DNA of 28,874 nucleotides. It comes from an uncultured Clostridia bacterium (GTDB lineage: Bacteria; Bacillota; Clostridia; Oscillospirales; Acutalibacteraceae). A program made the translations under genes and the position numbers. Below the pieces are notes generated by a model. It had not been told where the DNA came from and made no database searches. It saw only the letters and a program-made list of their open reading frames with translations. Below, piece after piece: positions 7,701 through 16,400 of this stretch. The stretch spans positions 1 through 28,874 of the forward strand of contig CALAQQ010000242.1 in assembly GCA_937888485.1 (NCBI GenBank). The letters are read 5' to 3'. Within the stretch, counting starts at the first letter, position 1. Each line of letters begins with the position of its first letter.

Positions 7701-7761
7701 CCGAATATAATGAATATTTCTCTCCTGCCGTGAATATATATTGTTCAGGCGGTGAGATAAA

Positions 7762-8304
7762 ATGTTTGTATTTTCTGTCAAAACATCAAAAACAAAAATT
7801 GCGGCTCTTGTTATTGCAATAATCGCCCTTTCGGCGGCGCTTTTTATGGTTATCGGCAAAGGAAAACAGCCTGCTGCAAACGATTCCGTTATAAGCTATA
7901 AAGCGGAAACTGCGGCGGAAAGAAAAGCTTTCCTTTCGCAGTTCGGATGGAAGATTTCCGAAGACCCCGTTGAGGTCAGCGAGGTTATCATTCCCGAAAA
8001 TTTCGATGACGGCTACACGGAATATGCCGAAATGAACAAGGCGCAGGGTCTTGACCTTGAACCGTTCAAAGGCATGCGTGCAAAACGCTGGACATACGCC
8101 GTTATGAATTATCCCGGTCTCGAAAACACAAAATCTGTTCAGGCAAATCTGCTGATTTTTGACGGTCGGGTTATCGGCGGAGATATTTGCTCGCTTGAAC
8201 TCGGAGGCTTCATAAGAGGCTTTGATTTTCCCGTAAACGAACCCCCTGCAACAACCTCTGCACCTCAGAGTGCGGTTATAACAGAAACAACAGAAGGAAG
8301 TTAA
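7762..8304 (+). CDS. DUF4830 domain-containing, membrane-anchored protein
   Basis: 180 residues: a basic N-terminus, one membrane segment at about 13-32 (IAALVIAIIALSAALFMVIG), then an extracytoplasmic domain. The domain has the DUF4830 features: FLSQFGWKISEDPVEVSEVIIP, the conserved FDDGYTEY, and a C-terminal NLLIFDGRVIGGDICSLELG. The last 20 residues are Thr/Ser-rich. Function unknown; the family is almost limited to Clostridia. It ends 2 bp before the shikimate-kinase-like gene, so they form an operon. Confidence 0.85.
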   Translation: MFVFSVKTSKTKIAALVIAIIALSAALFMVIGKGKQPAANDSVISYKAETAAERKAFLSQFGWKISEDPVEVSEVIIPENFDDGYTEYAEMNKAQGLDLEPFKGMRAKRWTYAVMNYPGLENTKSVQANLLIFDGRVIGGDICSLELGGFIRGFDFPVNEPPATTSAPQSAVITETTEGS

Positions 8305-8306
8305 AA

Positions 8307-8798
8307 ATGAAAAACATCGTTTTAATCGGAATGCCCGGTGCGGGTAAAAGCACAATCGGCGTTCTTCTTGCAAAAACCATGCTCATGGATTTCTGCGACA
8401 CAGACCTCATTATTCAGAAAAAAGAAGGCTCTGCACTCTGTGAAATCATAAAAGAAAAAGGCACCGACGAATTCATCAGGATTGAAGATGAAATCATCGG
8501 TGCGCAGAAGTTTGAAAACTGTGTTATCGCAACAGGCGGAAGCGCCGTTTACGGTGAAAATGCCATGAAAAATCTGAAAGAAAACGGTATCGCCGTTTAT
8601 CTGAAAGTCAGTGCGGATGAACTTGAAAAACGCATCTGCAATATCCATACAAGGGGTATTGCGATGAAAGAGGGAACAACGATTGCTGAGCTTTATGCCG
8701 AACGTTCGCCTCTTTATGAAAAATATGCGGACATCACGGTTGACTGCTCCGACAGTACCCCCGAGCAATGCGTTGATGCAATCGCCGAAATGCTTTAA
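8307..8798 (+). CDS. aroK: Shikimate kinase or shikimate-kinase-like P-loop kinase
   Basis: 163 residues, normal length. Walker A is GMPGAGKST at 8-16. The shikimate-binding residues of AroK have equivalents here: D33 in DTD, R58 in FIRIE, GG at 77-78 and R133 in ERSPLY; R116 sits in the lid. Two departures stand out: the usual GGG is GGS (S79), and the lid RPLL is TRGIAM. The reaction would be ATP-dependent 3-phosphorylation of shikimate in aromatic amino acid synthesis, but no other aro gene is nearby, so a related substrate is possible. Its stop overlaps the convergent glycosidase gene by 4 bp. Confidence 0.8.
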   Translation: MKNIVLIGMPGAGKSTIGVLLAKTMLMDFCDTDLIIQKKEGSALCEIIKEKGTDEFIRIEDEIIGAQKFENCVIATGGSAVYGENAMKNLKENGIAVYLKVSADELEKRICNIHTRGIAMKEGTTIAELYAERSPLYEKYADITVDCSDSTPEQCVDAIAEML

Positions 8799-11074
8799 TG
8801 CTTATCACATAAATACACATTACACGTCGTTTTTTCGCCTTTCGAACGGTTTGAGAAAACGGCGTGGATTTTTATTTTTTCTCCCTCAAGACCCTCGGGA
8901 AGTTCAAGGAAAAACGTGTTATTTGCGTTTGTTCCGCATACACGGTGTTCCCACTGATTCGCCTTGTAATCGGGCGCTCTTTCGGGGAAACCGCAGAGCT
9001 TTGAGCCGATTTCGGCAACGCAGTAAACGCATTCCTCACCGTGTTCGCCTTCAACGGCAACGGCAAGCTTTGAGCCCTTTCTGTAATCGGGAAGAACAAC
9101 CTCTCCGTTCTTTGCAAGCTGAATCTTTTTATGGCGGTAATGCGCCTGCATATTATTGGCAAAAGGCTCTTTGATATCAACGGTTTTGCCGTCTTTTATG
9201 AGCCTTACGGCATAAATTCTGTCAACGGGATTATCTATGCGCAGATAGCGGATTTTTCCGTTTATTCCGTAGCTTGCAACCATCTTTTTGCCGTGCAGAT
9301 CATAGGTTGTGTGAACGGTAAATCTGACGACTTCCGATGTGAAATCATCATAGGCAATGCTCGTTTTCACAAGGTCGGAGGTGCTCCATTTTTCGAGGTC
9401 AGATGAATATTCGGCATAAAGAGGAAGCTTCTGAATTTCAACCTCTCTCGTCTGATAATCACCTGAGAAAAACTCAATTTCAATGCTGTCGCAGTCAATT
9501 TCTTCACCGAAATCAACTCTCAGACAGCCTCCGTTGATACGCAGATTTTCGTCAAGATAGGTCTTGCTCTGTGCATCAAAAAAAGTATCGGGTCTGCCGT
9601 CAAACATATTCCTTGCTTCACAGCCTCTGAGCTTGTATGTTTTCTGCTCAAAAAACGCATCTCTTGCCGCTTTCACCTCGGGAATTTTTGTTTCACCCGA
9701 ACGGCGCAGACTTCGGCTTTCAAGCGAATCGTTCGTGATTGCATACATCGCCGATTCATAAAGGAGCTCTCCGTTTGCGGGATTTCTTTCGCCGTTTTCA
9801 AGAGTGCCGAGATATATCGGCGCTTTTTCTTTTATGTCGGTATTTTCGTCTTTGAGGATTCTGACCTCAACGGGAGTACCGTCTTTTTCTTCTTTTATTA
9901 TTTCATACTCGCAATTTTCAAGCATCGGTTCAGCTTCGGATTCAATTGCAACCTCAATAAGCGATGCTCTGAAAGGCATGAGTTCAACCTCAACCGTATC
10001 ACCGTTTTTAAAAATTCCGAGATGCTTTTCATAGGGATGGTGGATGTTGACTGCAACGGGCAAATCCGTTGAAATTCCGATTTCCTCGCCGATGTTGATT
10101 TTAACTGTTTTTGTTTCCCATGAATTATTGCCCGAAGCGATGAAACGCTTCGTTTCACTGCCTCTTGAACATGCATTATCGCCGTATTCTTCAGGCAGGA
10201 TTTTACCGTTGACAAGGATTTTTGCATTCCTTGCGTGGAGATTATATATTCTCGCAAGCTTCGGAAGTTCGTCATCACGCATAAGCCACGGGTTTCCGTA
10301 GACTTCGGGCGCCAGAATAAGCGAACGGTTAAAAGCCTGATAGATAAGCTCGTCTTCAAAATAATCAATATTTGAAGAAATGCAGACACCGTGGTCTTCG
10401 GCAAGGCGTTCAAGATTATCGGTGTGACCTCTCGTGAACATGAATCCTCTGTGGTGCATGGCGGTCTGTTTGTTGCACGAAAGTATATCAACATAGGTTT
10501 CGTCGCCGTTCCAGAGATAAGTTGTTATATGTTTTTCTGCCTCATAAAATTCAAGGCGGTGGTTAAGCACAACCAAATCGGGTGAATATTTACGGCATTC
10601 CTTGAGCATTTCCGCAAAAACTCCCGCTTTTTCGGGACGGAGATGACCGCATACGCCATCAAGCTTGAAAAGCGCAAAACCGTAGTCTTTGCAAAGGTGA
10701 ACGAAGAAATCAAAGCGGTCTTTTTCTTCCTCGGGAGTATCTCCGAAGCCGTCGGGACTGCCCCACAGACCGAAGCGTATGCCGATTTCCTTTGCCTTTT
10801 CAACCACATTCTTATATCCCTCGGGATACTGCGAGCGGAATTTTTCGCTGTTTACGTTGCCGTAGCCCTCACTTGCGCCGTCATAGTTTCCCGCATCCCA
10901 TGCATAGATGCTCAGATTCATGCCGTAGGTATCTTTAAGATACTTGAAAAAATCAAGGTTTATGAGGGTCTGCTTTTCGGTTGCGCCCTCGTTTGTGTTG
11001 TTTATCCATGAAAAATATTGGGGTATCGACGGAGTTAAATTATCCGCACCCGCATTTTTTGCCGTTTTTTCCAT
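8795..11074 (-). CDS. Cytoplasmic glycoside hydrolase, GH36/clan-D-like, with discoidin-like domain
   Basis: 759 residues with no signal peptide, so intracellular. Residues 15-280 look like a (beta/alpha)8 barrel of the alpha-galactosidase clan: NLSIYAWDAG, IGIRFGLWGSPDGF, and FALFKLDGV with D139 in the position of the nucleophile; LWNGDETYVDI follows at about 187-197. Residues 280-380 look like a beta-sandwich. Residues 470-630 resemble an F5/8 type C (galactose-binding) fold, with NMFDGRPDTFF, LRVDFGEEIDCDSIEIEFF and RYLRIDNP. The acid/base residue is not assigned. AAGGAG lies upstream of the ATG and a good sigma-A promoter about 30 bp before it. Divergent from the phosphoesterase/oxidoreductase pair. 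It could be an alpha-galactosidase or another clan-D enzyme; family confidence is moderate. Confidence 0.75.
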   Translation of the reverse strand: MEKTAKNAGADNLTPSIPQYFSWINNTNEGATEKQTLINLDFFKYLKDTYGMNLSIYAWDAGNYDGASEGYGNVNSEKFRSQYPEGYKNVVEKAKEIGIRFGLWGSPDGFGDTPEEEKDRFDFFVHLCKDYGFALFKLDGVCGHLRPEKAGVFAEMLKECRKYSPDLVVLNHRLEFYEAEKHITTYLWNGDETYVDILSCNKQTAMHHRGFMFTRGHTDNLERLAEDHGVCISSNIDYFEDELIYQAFNRSLILAPEVYGNPWLMRDDELPKLARIYNLHARNAKILVNGKILPEEYGDNACSRGSETKRFIASGNNSWETKTVKINIGEEIGISTDLPVAVNIHHPYEKHLGIFKNGDTVEVELMPFRASLIEVAIESEAEPMLENCEYEIIKEEKDGTPVEVRILKDENTDIKEKAPIYLGTLENGERNPANGELLYESAMYAITNDSLESRSLRRSGETKIPEVKAARDAFFEQKTYKLRGCEARNMFDGRPDTFFDAQSKTYLDENLRINGGCLRVDFGEEIDCDSIEIEFFSGDYQTREVEIQKLPLYAEYSSDLEKWSTSDLVKTSIAYDDFTSEVVRFTVHTTYDLHGKKMVASYGINGKIRYLRIDNPVDRIYAVRLIKDGKTVDIKEPFANNMQAHYRHKKIQLAKNGEVVLPDYRKGSKLAVAVEGEHGEECVYCVAEIGSKLCGFPERAPDYKANQWEHRVCGTNANNTFFLELPEGLEGEKIKIHAVFSNRSKGEKTTCNVYLCDKH

Positions 11075-11105
11075 AACGCTTCTCCTTTTCGGATTTATGC
11101 TTTTT

Positions 11106-11134
11106 ATTATAGAATAAAACCTTTATATTTTCAA
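11106..11134 (-). promoter_or_regulatory. Sigma-A promoter of the glycosidase gene
   Basis: On the minus strand TTGAAA (-35), a 17-nt spacer and a perfect TATAAT (-10, 11106-11111). It fires leftward into the 759-residue gene, with the start codon about 32 bp from the -10. Confidence 0.8.
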
Positions 11135-11143
11135 TGCCGTAAA

Positions 11144-11172
11144 TTGACAAACATATTCTAAACATTTATAAT
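11144..11172 (+). promoter_or_regulatory. Sigma-A promoter of the phosphoesterase/oxidoreductase operon
   Basis: Perfect TTGACA at 11144-11149, 17-nt spacer, perfect TATAAT at 11167-11172. The two -35 boxes of the divergent promoters lie 9 bp apart, so a regulator binding between them could control both units. Confidence 0.9.
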
Positions 11173-11201
11173 AGTTGCATAAAACAAAAGGAGAAATTTT
11201 T

Positions 11202-12362
11202 ATGCTTTATAACATATGGGGTTTCGTAAGACAGACCGCAGTAAGAATTCATCTTGCAGGAGCAAAAACAATTTATAAAATCAGCGGAGGCAAGCTTCCG
11301 AAGTCGCTTTATTGCAAAAGGGCAAACCCCGAAAAAATTCCCACAGACGTTAAAATCATTTCCGAAAACGATTATTCAACCACAATCGCAAAGGTTGACG
11401 AAAACGGAAACATCAAAAGCGACGATTTTGTTATCGTTTCAACAACCGACTTCCACTTTGACGTTGACCATGAAATAAACACAAAGGCTGTTAAGAATTT
11501 TGTTCAGCATATCAAGGATATAAAACCCGACCTTGTTGTTCTCACGGGCGACAACATCCTCTCAAAATATCAGCAGATTGATGCCATTCAGTTTGCACAG
11601 ATGATGGAGGAAATCGGCATTTACTGGACTGCCGTTTTCGGAAATCACGAAACAAGAGAGGACAGAGGCTTCTACAAGTGGCTTCTTTTCAAGAGCTTCT
11701 GCGACTATGAACACTGCCTTTGCAAATTCGGTCCCGATGACATGTTCGGCTACGGCAATTTCACGGTAAACATTCTCGGCGAAGGCGGAAAGCTCCTCAA
11801 AACTCTTTTCCACTTTGACTCAGGCAGAGATATTCTTGACAGAGATAAGGAAAAATACGGTCTTCCCGCGGATTTCGGCGGTTATGACTTCCTCAAGAAG
11901 GAACAGATTGATTTCTATAAAAAAGAAACCGCACGTCTTAAAAAAGAATACGGCTCTGCAGATTCATTCATGTATATGCACATTCCTCTGTGCGAATATT
12001 CCCATGCATTCAAAGAGGATGAAAACGGCAGATATGTTCCCTCGGGCGAATGCGAAATTCTCTACGGCGAACAGTATGAAAGCGTCGGTTGTTCTCATTT
12101 CAACAGCGGAATGTTCGATGCAATCCTTGAAACAGGAAGCACTCAGGCTGTTTTTGCAGGCCACGACCATGTCAACGACTGGGCTGCAATTTATAAGGGA
12201 GTTCACCTCGCATACAGCCTCCCCGGAGGCTATGCCGTCTATAATATGGGCGATAAGACAGGCAAACCCGAAAGCGAATGGGTTGAGGGTGTAACAATAA
12301 CAACCCTTCACAACGACGGTTCAATTGAACTCAAACCCAGATACAACAGAATTTTCCTTTGA
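11202..12362 (+). CDS. Calcineurin-like metallophosphoesterase
   Basis: 386 residues from the ATG at 11202, chosen for AAAGGAG 8 nt upstream. The dimetal site is complete: DFH at 83-85, GDN at 116-118, GNHE at 147-150, MHIP near 262, and GHDHVND near 317. The layout (a long N-terminal strand region, then TTDFHFD) resembles Dcr2/purple-phosphatase-like bacterial and fungal proteins. No signal peptide. Translation runs into the dehydrogenase gene 14 bp downstream. With a glycosidase and a sugar-type dehydrogenase as neighbours, a phosphosugar or phosphodiester substrate is plausible but not shown. Confidence 0.88.
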   Translation: MLYNIWGFVRQTAVRIHLAGAKTIYKISGGKLPKSLYCKRANPEKIPTDVKIISENDYSTTIAKVDENGNIKSDDFVIVSTTDFHFDVDHEINTKAVKNFVQHIKDIKPDLVVLTGDNILSKYQQIDAIQFAQMMEEIGIYWTAVFGNHETREDRGFYKWLLFKSFCDYEHCLCKFGPDDMFGYGNFTVNILGEGGKLLKTLFHFDSGRDILDRDKEKYGLPADFGGYDFLKKEQIDFYKKETARLKKEYGSADSFMYMHIPLCEYSHAFKEDENGRYVPSGECEILYGEQYESVGCSHFNSGMFDAILETGSTQAVFAGHDHVNDWAAIYKGVHLAYSLPGGYAVYNMGDKTGKPESEWVEGVTITTLHNDGSIELKPRYNRIFL

Positions 12363-12376
12363 TTGAGGTTTCCGGT

Positions 12377-13360
12377 ATGGAAAAAATAAGATTCGGAATA
12401 GTCGGCACAGGCACTATTGCCCACCGCTTTGCCCAGGCAATAAAGAACGTTGATAATGCAGAGCTTGTTGCCGTTGCATCAAGAACAAAAGAAAACGCCG
12501 AAAAATTCGGTGAAGAATTTGATATCCCCGTACGTTTCGACAGCTATGAAAAAATGGCGCAGTCCGATGTTATCGATGCGGCATATATTGCCGTTCCCCA
12601 TTCGGGTCATATCGGCTGTTCATGTCTTATGATGAATAACGGTAAACACGTTATCTGCGAAAAACCCATGGCTGTCAACACCAGAGAAGCGGAAGAAATG
12701 TTCCGCTGTGCAAAGGAAAACAACGTTCTTCTCATGGAAGCCATGTGGGCAAGACTTGTTCCCGGTACACTCAGAATGCTTGAACTCGTTGAAAGCGGTG
12801 TTCTCGGCGATATTCTCGGCGTTGAGGGCAAATTCTGCTACACAATGGATGAGGATGAAATGGACCACCATGTTTTTGCACCCGAACACGGCGGCGGTTC
12901 ACTGCTCGATGTCGGAGTTTACGGTCTGAATTTTGCAAGCTGGTATCTCGGAAACGATGTTGAAGAAATCAATGCGCAGTCATCGGTTTATAACGGTGTG
13001 GACAGCCATACCTGTGCAATTCTTAAATATAAAAACGGCGCAATTGCCGATATTTCAAGCGCAATTCTTCTGAGAAAACCCAACGAGGGCTATGTTTACG
13101 GAAGCAAGGGTTATGCTCATCTGCGCAGATTCTATGCTCCTCAGGAAATCGATATTTATCTCAACAGCGGTGAAACAATGAAAATCCCCGTTCCGTATGC
13201 AGGCAACGGTTTTGAGGAACAAATCACTCATTTCTCCGACTGCATTTTAAAGGGTCTGAAAGAAAGCCCCGTTGTAACACACGAACAGACACTACGCATC
13301 ACCCGTCAGATGGACGAAATCAGAAAAATGACAGGTATCGCTTATCCGCAGGATAAATAA
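12377..13360 (+). CDS. Gfo/Idh/MocA family oxidoreductase
   Basis: 327 residues from the ATG at 12377, which has GAGG 8 nt upstream; an in-frame TTG lies further upstream. N-terminal Rossmann fold with GIVGTGTIAHRF at 7-18, the catalytic lysine in CEKPMA at 94-99, and MEAMWARLVP and GGGSLLDVGVYGLNF in the C-terminal substrate domain. This pattern is closest to the dihydrodiol-dehydrogenase-like branch. It should be an NAD(P)-dependent dehydrogenase of a sugar, inositol or cyclic diol; the exact substrate is unknown. Second gene of the operon, closed by a strong terminator. Confidence 0.9.
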   Translation: MEKIRFGIVGTGTIAHRFAQAIKNVDNAELVAVASRTKENAEKFGEEFDIPVRFDSYEKMAQSDVIDAAYIAVPHSGHIGCSCLMMNNGKHVICEKPMAVNTREAEEMFRCAKENNVLLMEAMWARLVPGTLRMLELVESGVLGDILGVEGKFCYTMDEDEMDHHVFAPEHGGGSLLDVGVYGLNFASWYLGNDVEEINAQSSVYNGVDSHTCAILKYKNGAIADISSAILLRKPNEGYVYGSKGYAHLRRFYAPQEIDIYLNSGETMKIPVPYAGNGFEEQITHFSDCILKGLKESPVVTHEQTLRITRQMDEIRKMTGIAYPQDK

Positions 13361-13364
13361 AATC

Positions 13365-13404
13365 AACCTCCGAAACGGTCACACGCCGATTCGGAGGTTT
13401 TTTA
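13365..13404 (+). terminator. Rho-independent terminator after the oxidoreductase gene
   Basis: AACCTCCGAA pairs perfectly with TTCGGAGGTT, with further pairing CGG/CCG inside, and TTTTTT follows on the plus strand. Confidence 0.92.
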
Positions 13405-13410
13405 TCCATA

Positions 13411-13448
13411 AAAATATCCCCCGCGCAGTTCAAAACCGCGCAGGGGAT
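13411..13448 (-). terminator. Rho-independent terminator of the giant surface-protein gene
   Basis: On the minus strand ATCCCCTGCGCGG, loop TTTTGAA, then CTGCGCGGGGGAT (13-bp stem with two G-U pairs) and ATATTTTTAT. It starts 7 bp after the stop codon. It and the preceding plus-strand terminator stand back to back between convergent genes. Confidence 0.9.
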
Positions 13449-13455
13449 GTTGTCT

Positions 13456-16400
13456 TTAGAATACGCCTTTGAAAATTGACTGAACAATGGTTCTGTTCAT
13501 TCTGAAGAGGTTTTTGAAGAATGAAACAAGTTTCTGCCAGAAGCCTGCCTTAACCGTTACTTCTTCGGAATCGGAGATTTCGTTTCCGTCTGCATCTTCG
13601 AGAACGTTTCCGCTTGCATCAACAAGCTTGACTTCAACTGTCTTTGTACCGCCTTCGAAGTAAACGCCGAACTTTTCGCCTTCGCCCTTCTGTTCACCGT
13701 CAAGATACCAAACAATGATTGCATCTGCAGGCATATCGGTTACTACTGCGGTAAGTTCAAGAGTTTCGCCGTACTTGATAGTCTTTGAACCGGGATTGTT
13801 CTTGATTTCTATTGTTGCCTTGATTTTTGATTTTTCTTCTTCAGCGATGTGCTTGTTAATTGCATCTTCGCCGATGAATTCTTTTCCGCAATCGGGGCAA
13901 ATATAGAATCTTTCAAACTCTGCTGTGATTGTTACATCTTCTGCAGGCATAGTTTCGGGAACTGCTTTGTCCCACTTAACAAACTTATAGCCGTCCTTTA
14001 CAGGTGTAACAGGTTCGGAAACCATTGCACCGTAAAGATATGATGCGGAAGTTGAAACACCGTCAACAACAGTTGTGAATTTGTAAGTATTTCTGTCAAG
14101 ATAAATCTTGAGAACAAGTGAATTATCTTCGGCAACTGTTCCTCTGTCAACGCTCTTATTTGCATTGTATGAGAATCCTGTGGGAACAGTATATTCAGCT
14201 GTTACAGATTCACCTGCGTCTGCAACGATTACCTTTGATGACTTTTCATATTCGCCGACAGTATTCATTGTGTAAGTCTCAACAGTATAGAATGTTTCTG
14301 TTTCTGAAATCCATACAGCATTGAATGTCTTGCCGTTGACATCGTCCATTATTCCGACATCGGGAGTCCAGCCTGCGAATAAGTATCCGTCTCTTGCGGG
14401 AGCTTCGGGAGCTTCAATTTCAGTACCGTATTCGGTCGGAACCGGCTTTTCGGATGAACCGTCACTCCATGCACCGCCGTTTGCATTAAATACTGCATTA
14501 TACTTGTTGGCTGTGAACATTGCCGTAAATGTAACATCTTCAGCAGGCATTTTTGAAGGAACTTCGGGAGTCCAGCCGGTGAAGGTGTAGCCTTCTTTTT
14601 CGGTTACTTCAGGAGCTGTGAGTTTTTCACCGACAGCAACTGTCTGTGTAGTCTCAACACCGTCGATAATCCATGTTACCTTGTGTGTTTCAACTTCTAC
14701 GGTTACAGTGCACTCTGCGGTAAATCCGCCGTCAGCTGTAGTTACTGTAATGGTTGCCTGACCTGCCTTAACGCCCTTAACAAGACCGTTTCCGTCAACT
14801 GTTGCAACACTTCTGTCGCTTGATGACCAGGTTACACTCTTGTTTGTTGCATCAGCAGGAACAACATTTGCGGAAAGCTGTTTTCCTGCACCGACAAATA
14901 TTTCTGCTGAGCTGTCGGAAATTGTTACGCCTGTAACTTTTACCGCAGGAGCTTCAATCTTTTCGTAAATTGCAGTGAATGTAAGATTTTCTGCAGGCAT
15001 TACGGAAGGAATTTCTGCAGACCAGCCCTTGAAGATATAGCCTTCTTTTTCGGTTGCTTCGGGAACAACAATCTTATCGCCTTCTGAAAGAGTCTGTTTG
15101 TGTTCAACACCGTCAATAATCCATGTTACGGTATATGATGCGGGAGCAACAACATTAACTTCACATGATGCGGTAAATCCGCCGTCAACCGTTGTTGCAG
15201 TGACTGTTGCCTTACCTACTTTAACTGCCTTAACGATTCCGTTTTCGTCAACAGTTGCTACACTACTGTCGCTTGATGACCAGATAACTGTTCTGTTTGT
15301 TGCAAACTCAGGAGCAACATTTGCCGTAATCTGCTTTTCAGCATCAACCTGAAGCTCAACGGATTCTTTGGAAAGAGTAATACCTGTAACACGTGTTTCT
15401 TCAGGCATTGAAACAACTATCTGTGTTTTCTCAACAAGGTTTGTTCCGTCAAGGTTAAATGAAACTGTTGTTACACCGGGTCTTGTAGGATTGATTGTGA
15501 TTGCAGCTTTGCCTTCTTCATCAAATGTAACGGTTGTTACACTTTCAACATAGAAGTCATCGCCGAGAGCAACATTAACCGTCAATCCTGCTGCTCCGCT
15601 TCCGCCGTCAAGAACAATAACGTTGTCTGTACTGTCTGTGTAATCATGGCCATAAATAAGACCAAGGCTTTCGGGAGCAGAAAGAGTTTCAACTCTCTGC
15701 TTAACGGTTACGGTGCCTACATAAGGAACTGAGATAGCCTTATCAGCATAGTTTTCAACATTGTTAACATTAACTATATAGCTGCCTTCAAGAGTTGTTT
15801 CGGGAGTAAATGTGAATGTTGTAGCATAATATACGCTTGAATCAGTACCGCTTACTTCCGGATTAACGGGACTCCAGCTGCCTTCAACGATATCATCAGA
15901 CTCATCGGTTACAACAATATTTTCCGAATTAACGGTTGTCATATCCATATACTGGTCAAATGTTATATCGATGCCGTCGGAATAACCGTTGACATATTTA
16001 ACGTTAGGTGAAAGCTTTGTGATAAGTCCGACATAAACTTCAAGCTGTTCGGGAGGAACGGGAAGCCAATCGGATAATCCTGTTTCATAGTCTTCTTTTT
16101 CTGCCTTAACCTGCCAGAATCCGTTGGGAACATCCCATGAGAACAAGCCTTCTGAACCTGTAATGATTGATGATTCCTGACCGTAAATGAAAGCGTCTTC
16201 CCAAAGCTGTGCAAGACCGTTTTCATCACGGAAGAAGATTGAAACAACTGCGCCTTCAACTCTGTTCGAATGAACTGCTTCATAAATAAAGCCTGAGGGG
16301 TCGATAATGAACGGGAATCTGAACGAGGTGTTTGCAAGAGTGCATCCGCCAAGCTCAAGGGTTACATATTCGGGAACATGTGAACCGCCGGCTCTGCCGA

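Noticed and set aside
7700..7761. Sporulation-sigma promoter before the DUF4830 gene
   Set aside because: AT-rich words such as GAATATA occur, but no pair fits a sporulation consensus well enough to claim.
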